Origin: JBBIMP01 sp037444305
Lineage (GTDB): Bacteria; Acidobacteriota; UBA6911
NCBI GenBank assembly: GCA_037444305.1
Contig: JBBIMP010000021.1
Location: 1-64,000 of the forward strand
Direction: 5' to 3'
Length of the DNA: 64,000 nt
In this document: one piece after another, positions 59,828 to 64,000 of the stretch
Layout of the letters: the number at the start of each line of letters is the position of its first letter
Numbering within the stretch: the first letter of the stretch is position 1
Notes under the pieces: model-generated
Seen by the model: only the letters and a program-made list of their open reading frames with translations
Database searches by the model: none
Told to the model about the DNA's origin: nothing
Program-made: the position numbers and the translations under genes

Positions 59828-62284
59828 ATGATTCTCGATCTATCGGCGACATTGCTGCTCTACCTCCGGCGATTGATAGCAAGGCCTCGGTCCATCTCCC
59901 GGTTGGCCGTCTTTATCCTGGCTATGGGGATCGGCCTCAATTCGGCACTGTTCGGCGTATATCATCAGATGGTGCTTCAACCCCTTCCTGGGGTGCCAAA
60001 TGCAAGCAACCTGGTCGGCATCGAATTCAGAACGCCAAGCGGAAGAACGGCCATTTCATATGCCGTTTTCCAGGAGCTGACGCACCGGGTCGCGCCGCTG
60101 CTCGCCATGGCCGGGTCGACATACCAATCGGTGAACTTCCATGCCTCCGGCAGTTCGCCGCCGCGGAAACTGCTCTGTGAATGCGTCACCGAGCATTACT
60201 TTTCATTGCTGGGAGTCGGCATGGCGCAAGGGCGCGCTTTTGCAGCGGAAGACATGCTGGGAAAAGGCGGCGAGCATGTAGCCGTGGTCAGCCACCGACT
60301 TTGGAGCAGCATGTTGGATGGCGAAAGCAGCCCTCTCGGCGGGATTGTTTTCGTCAACCGCCACCCGGTAAAGGTCGTTGGGATGGCGCCGCCCGGATTC
60401 CACGGGTCTCAGATTGACGATGATACAGACATCTGGATGCCGATTTCGCAGGATACCGTTGCTTCGCCCTACATGCCGGCCGACGCTCTCGATGATCCCG
60501 CAACCAACCATTTTTATCGGCTTTTCGCTCGGCTGTCCCCGGGGATTCCCATAGCTCACGCCAGTTCGCAGATGAACGGGATCCTGTCGCTCCTTGTTCG
60601 GGACATGGCGGGACCTGACCAGCGCGGGCAGGAAGTCAAAGGACTGATATACCCCGATGCTGCGCGCGACCCGAAGCTGCGGGAAATACTGAACCGCACC
60701 TTCCGCCTTCTTTACACCGTGTTGGGCGCGGTTCTCTTGATCTCCGCGCTCAATGCGTCCGGTCTTTTCCTTGAGCAACAGCTGGCCCGAAGGAAGGAGT
60801 GGGCGATCATGCGGGCGCTGGGGCGGAATGAACGCCGACTACGGCTCAGCGTTACCTGCGAAACAGTGATTGCAGCGGTTGTGGCTGGTGTTCTGGGCTT
60901 GTTGGCAACCAATGTCTTGCTGGCCCTATTACACGGATGGATCAAAATTGAAAGCGTCCGTTTGACCGGACCATTCATCTTGAACTGGAGAGTTTTTGGT
61001 TTTGCCCTCGTGCTATCCGCGGCAGCAGGGATAATCTGCAGCCTGTTCTCACTGTTTGTCAGTACATCGGCAGAACTGTCTTCCGCACTAAGACATCCCT
61101 CCTCCGACACAAGCAAGTTCCTGAATCTCCAGAATATGCTTGTGGCCGGCCAGCTCGCAGTCTCGCTGGTGCTGGCAGTGTTCGCTCTGCTATTGGTGCA
61201 TAGCCTTCATAACCTCAACAGGATCGATCTCGGGTGGTCTCCGAAGGCGGTTCTATCGGCAACCTTGGATCCATCGATGCACAATTATACACAGGTGGAG
61301 CTCCGGAGGTTATATCGGGATCTGATGTCCCGCCTGACCGAGAACCTCGGATTACAGAGTTTTGCTCTCGCCGAGGTCAGCCCATACTCGGGAAGCACTA
61401 GACTTGCGGTGCTGCCAGGCACGAAGGCAAGTGCCCCCATGCGCGTTTCTCGCAACGTAGTCACGTCCGGCTATTTTCGGACGATGGGCATCCGAATCAT
61501 GCAGGGTCGAGACTTCACGAACGCCGAGTGCCTCGGACAAAGCCGGGAAGGGGGGCCAAACGTCTTGATAATAACCGCATCGGCCGCAGGCACACTCTGG
61601 CCTGCTGAACCTGCGGTCGGCCAACGCCTGGCGTGGCAGGGCGGGGATTTCGAAGTAATTGGTGTGGCGGCCGACCACCGACCGGCATCTTTATACAGGA
61701 CAGACCCTCAGGTTTATGAACCTCTCGGGCAGGGCATATTGCCCGGAAGATTATCGATCCTCCTCAGGGCGAACCGGCACTCCGAAGAGGTGACAGCGCT
61801 CCTTCAGCGGCAGGTAAACCGCCTGGACGCCCACCTTCCCCTTTTCAATGTCGAGTTTATTGACACGCGGATTGATCGGACTTTGTCGGCGTCAAGGCTG
61901 TTTGCACGAATAGTTTCGATTTTTTGGCTTGTTTCTGTGACTCTGGCTCTGGTCGGACTTTACGGCGCATTGTCCTATCGCGTTGCTGCGCGCTCCCGAG
62001 AGTTGGCCATCCGAATGGCTGTGGGCGCCACACCCTCACAGATTCAAGGTTTACTGTTTAGGCACGCCTTTGCACTAACGGCAGTGGGGATCGGTGCCGG
62101 ACTGGCACTAACCTTTCTTCTGTCCGGCTGGATTTCGAGCTACCTCTACGAAGTCTCGTCGCGGAGCTTTTTCAATGCATGCGCTGTAGTTGCCGCTTTG
62201 GCCTTTTTTGCGCCTGCTGCGGCTTATTATCCTTCTCGCATTGCCGCCCGCCTTCCTGTCAGCACGCTTTTGAAATTGAAGTAA
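59828..62284 (+). CDS. ADOP-type duplicated FtsX/MacB permease
   Basis: 818 residues with the arrangement TM - periplasmic MacB_PCD - three TMs - second TM - periplasmic domain - three TMs. First unit: LAVFILAMGIGLNSALFGVYH (about 26-46), soluble part to about 290, FRLLYTVLGAVLLISALNASGLFL and KEWAIMRALGRNERRL. Second unit: NMLVAGQLAVSLVLAVFALLLV, then ARSRELAIRMAVGATPSQI before the last helices. The name ADOP (acidobacterial duplicated orphan permease) fits. It would be the membrane part of the exporter whose ATPase and adaptor lie at 56817-58880. The last codons and stop fall inside the right copy of the direct repeat, so the original C-terminus may be altered by a few residues. Confidence 0.9.
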   Translation: MILDLSATLLLYLRRLIARPRSISRLAVFILAMGIGLNSALFGVYHQMVLQPLPGVPNASNLVGIEFRTPSGRTAISYAVFQELTHRVAPLLAMAGSTYQSVNFHASGSSPPRKLLCECVTEHYFSLLGVGMAQGRAFAAEDMLGKGGEHVAVVSHRLWSSMLDGESSPLGGIVFVNRHPVKVVGMAPPGFHGSQIDDDTDIWMPISQDTVASPYMPADALDDPATNHFYRLFARLSPGIPIAHASSQMNGILSLLVRDMAGPDQRGQEVKGLIYPDAARDPKLREILNRTFRLLYTVLGAVLLISALNASGLFLEQQLARRKEWAIMRALGRNERRLRLSVTCETVIAAVVAGVLGLLATNVLLALLHGWIKIESVRLTGPFILNWRVFGFALVLSAAAGIICSLFSLFVSTSAELSSALRHPSSDTSKFLNLQNMLVAGQLAVSLVLAVFALLLVHSLHNLNRIDLGWSPKAVLSATLDPSMHNYTQVELRRLYRDLMSRLTENLGLQSFALAEVSPYSGSTRLAVLPGTKASAPMRVSRNVVTSGYFRTMGIRIMQGRDFTNAECLGQSREGGPNVLIITASAAGTLWPAEPAVGQRLAWQGGDFEVIGVAADHRPASLYRTDPQVYEPLGQGILPGRLSILLRANRHSEEVTALLQRQVNRLDAHLPLFNVEFIDTRIDRTLSASRLFARIVSIFWLVSVTLALVGLYGALSYRVAARSRELAIRMAVGATPSQIQGLLFRHAFALTAVGIGAGLALTFLLSGWISSYLYEVSSRSFFNACAVVAALAFFAPAAAYYPSRIAARLPVSTLLKLK

Positions 62285-62567
62285 CGAATCTCCCGATGGA
62301 CGAGGTGAGCGAGAAGGAAAAGAGCAGAATTGAAGCAGCGTGGCATGCTGGAAAGCGGAATTCGCCGAAGGAAGACGGATCGACCGCCGGTTGGCGTGTG
62401 GGCGCCCAAGATTTAAGGAGCGCTTTGGTTCACTCCCCGTTTTTGAGGATCAGCCGGTTTTGGGAAACATCTCCCATGAAGACCATGAATCCCAGCTTCT
62501 GGTAGAAGGCCTGCGAGGCCTTGATATCCTTCACAGGGAGGCTGACCGAAAACGCTCCGAGTTGCAT
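62275..62567. repeat. 293-bp perfect direct repeat, right copy
   Basis: Identical to 55446-55738. Left boundary lies in the last codons of the ADOP permease gene. The interval 62285-62672 holds, besides this copy, about 100 bases with no recognised gene. Confidence 0.95.
62430..62567 (-). pseudogene. N-terminal fragment of a VOC/glyoxalase-like protein, right copy
   Basis: Same 45-codon remnant as at 55601-55738 (MQLGAFSVSLPVKDI to LILKNGE), carried in the right copy of the repeat. No base differs. Confidence 0.8.
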
Positions 62568-62672
62568 GTCTATCCCGCCTATGGGTGTATCCGTCCCGCC
62601 GGCCTACCGCCAACGGCCCTGCTAAAGAGTCTAGGATATGGGCAGTGAGGAGCACGAAGCGACACGGATTTC

Positions 62673-64000
62673 TCAGTGGCTCTCCGTGCTTCTTCGTGAA
62701 ACTCCGTGTAACGCTTTTTTTTCCTTCAGCGCCTTCAGGATTCTTTCGGGGGTGATGGGGAGTTCCTTGATCCATACGCCGGTGGCGTTGGCGATGGCGT
62801 GTGCGACCGCGCCGAGCACCGGCAGGGTGGCGCCTTCGCCCACTTCCTTGGCGCCGTAAGGGCCCTCCGGCTCCCACGACTCCACGATGCCGCTGAAGAT
62901 CTCCGGCGCGTCCTTGGCCGTCATCAGCAGGTACTCGTGCAGGTTGGGGTTCACGATGCTCCCTTTTTCGTCGTACACCACCTCTTCCATGAGCGTCTCC
63001 CCGGCGCCCATGACGATCGCGCCCTCGACCTGGCCGTGCACCGCCTGCGGATTGATAGGGGTGCCGCAGTCGTGAAAATCCGTGAATCTTTCAAGCTTCA
63101 CTTTGCCGGTTTCCAGATCCACGCTGCACTCGCAGACAACCGTGCTGAACGAAAACGCCGGGCTCGTGCCGACGGCGGCGCCTTTGTAGTCGCCGCCCAG
63201 GCCCTCCGGAGGTTTGTACCACCCGGTGCCCACAAGCGGGCCGTTGTCGTTGAAATATCTGCGGGCCGCCTCCGCCCACTCGATGCTCCTCGAAGGATCC
63301 GCCTTGAGGAAGATCTTGTTGTCCCGGGCTTCGAATTCCCCCGGATCGCAGCCCCAGATGCCGCCGACCATTTCGAAGAGTTTCTTCAACACGTCTTTCG
63401 CCGCCCTCGCCACCGCATTCCCGCCCATCAGGGTAATCCGCGACGAGTAGGCGCCCAGATCGATGGGACTGATGTCGGAATCCTCGGCCCTGAGCCGAAC
63501 CCGGTCCATGCCGATGCCCAGCGCCTCGGCGCAGATCTGGGAGAGGACGGTGCTGGATCCCTGGCCGATCTCGGCGGCCAGGATCAGGGCCACGGCCGCG
63601 GTGCCGTCCTCGCTGATCTTCACAATCGCGTTCGAGTGGGGGAAGACCGCCTTCTTGAGGAAAGGCGTCAGTTCCTTCTCGGAATCCCTCTGCACCTGGC
63701 CCCGATATATGGAGTAGCCGGCGCCCGAAACGAATCCGCCGCAGCCGATCCCGATTCCCTTCCCCGGTGGAAGCTTGCCGTACTTCTCCCGCCACTTCGC
63801 CTTCCCCGCCGCTTTCTCCAGCGTTGCCTTGAACTCGCAACTGTGGATGTCCAGCTCGTTGCATGTGCGGCTGTCGGGCGTCATGGCGTTGCGCATGCGT
63901 ATTTCCACGGGATCGAGGCCCAGGTCGTCCGCGATTATGTTCAGCAGGCATTCGAAGGCGAAACGGGGCTGCGGCGTTCCGTGGCCTCTCATGGCGCCGC
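62673..64000 (-). CDS. Molybdenum hydroxylase large subunit, possibly 4-hydroxybenzoyl-CoA reductase, 5' end outside the window
   Basis: About 440 C-terminal residues of a xanthine-dehydrogenase-family molybdopterin subunit; the frame stays open to the window edge. Motifs: MRGHGTPQPRFAFECLLN (cofactor-binding RGxGxPQ), LAAEIGQGSSTVLSQICAEAL, DSDISPIDLGAYSSRITLMGG (the GAYxSR segment), TDFHDCGTPINPQAVHGQVEGA, and the catalytic Glu in PYGAKEVGEG. The enzyme hydroxylates or reductively dehydroxylates its substrate with a molybdenum cofactor. The overall phrasing resembles HcrA, and the bam genes at 42-49 kb make 4-hydroxybenzoyl-CoA a reasonable substrate, but xanthine- or aldehyde-oxidase-like function is not excluded. 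Confidence 0.85.
   Translation of the reverse strand, partial: GAMRGHGTPQPRFAFECLLNIIADDLGLDPVEIRMRNAMTPDSRTCNELDIHSCEFKATLEKAAGKAKWREKYGKLPPGKGIGIGCGGFVSGAGYSIYRGQVQRDSEKELTPFLKKAVFPHSNAIVKISEDGTAAVALILAAEIGQGSSTVLSQICAEALGIGMDRVRLRAEDSDISPIDLGAYSSRITLMGGNAVARAAKDVLKKLFEMVGGIWGCDPGEFEARDNKIFLKADPSRSIEWAEAARRYFNDNGPLVGTGWYKPPEGLGGDYKGAAVGTSPAFSFSTVVCECSVDLETGKVKLERFTDFHDCGTPINPQAVHGQVEGAIVMGAGETLMEEVVYDEKGSIVNPNLHEYLLMTAKDAPEIFSGIVESWEPEGPYGAKEVGEGATLPVLGAVAHAIANATGVWIKELPITPERILKALKEKKALHGVSRRSTESH

Noticed and set aside
59424..59831. 135-codon frame between the second cysteine-rich gene and the permease
   Set aside because: Its first third is a shadow of the cysteine-rich gene and the rest has no recognised motif or start signal.
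55446..62567. Composite transposon bounded by the 293-bp repeats
   Set aside because: The repeats carry no transposase frame, no terminal inverted repeats, and no target-site duplication can be recognised at their outer edges; plain duplication or recombination is the simpler reading.
1..64000. tRNA or rRNA genes
   Set aside because: No stretch with the conserved T-loop and acceptor pairing of a tRNA, nor rRNA sequence, was recognised by reading; a covariance-model search would be needed to exclude them fully.

Overview
The window is GC-rich chromosomal DNA from a bacterium that is most probably a member of the Acidobacteriota. The best evidence is a very large Oar-like TonB-dependent receptor with an N-terminal carboxypeptidase-regulatory domain, and a duplicated FtsX/MacB permease of the ADOP type standing apart from its ATPase. 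Both are hallmarks of that phylum. No rRNA, tRNA or CRISPR array was recognised. Nothing could be searched against a database, so family names rest on motif recognition.

Layout. About 0-3 kb: small envelope proteins and a DTW-domain tRNA-modifying enzyme (tapT). 3-14 kb: a glycerol/glycerophosphodiester module, with glpK-glpF divergent from glpD-gntR-glpT-glpQ, then the large TonB receptor. Near-identical palindromes beside the glpF/glpD promoter and the receptor promoter suggest that the module's own GntR-type regulator controls both. 14-24 kb: housekeeping and transport genes (a probably PPi-dependent phosphofructokinase, OsmC protein, AI-2E-type permease, glutamine-synthetase-family enzyme, MFS exporter, IMPDH-like protein, ligA). 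24-36 kb: mostly peptidases (M20, M19, M20, rhomboid, M28) with a PolX-like PHP protein and an alcohol dehydrogenase. 36-42 kb: a DHH-CPBP fusion protein, trkA-trkH potassium uptake and a family-9 carbohydrate-binding-like protein. 42.6-49.4 kb: five same-strand genes that together match the lower benzoyl-CoA pathway (thiolase, hydroxyacyl-CoA dehydrogenase/hydratase, BamA, BamR-like, BamQ-like), pointing to anaerobic aromatic degradation. The right edge carries part of a molybdenum hydroxylase large subunit that could be 4-hydroxybenzoyl-CoA reductase.

49.4-62.7 kb is different in character. It holds gene remnants (kinase, molybdenum hydroxylase, cytosine methyltransferase, ECF sigma factor, serC, glyoxalase-like, IS91-like, IS200-like and group II intron maturase). 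It also holds a set of genes for small cysteine-rich secreted proteins, a beta-propeller protein and a MacAB-like exporter. A 293-bp sequence is repeated exactly on both sides of the exporter genes. Similar remnants occur at 2.9, 27.1-27.9 and 30.8 kb, several of them joined in frame to pieces of unrelated genes; the clearest is an amidohydrolase C-terminus joined to the C-terminus of a Cu,Zn superoxide dismutase. Interspersed hairpin repeats of at least two families lie at or near several of these junctions.
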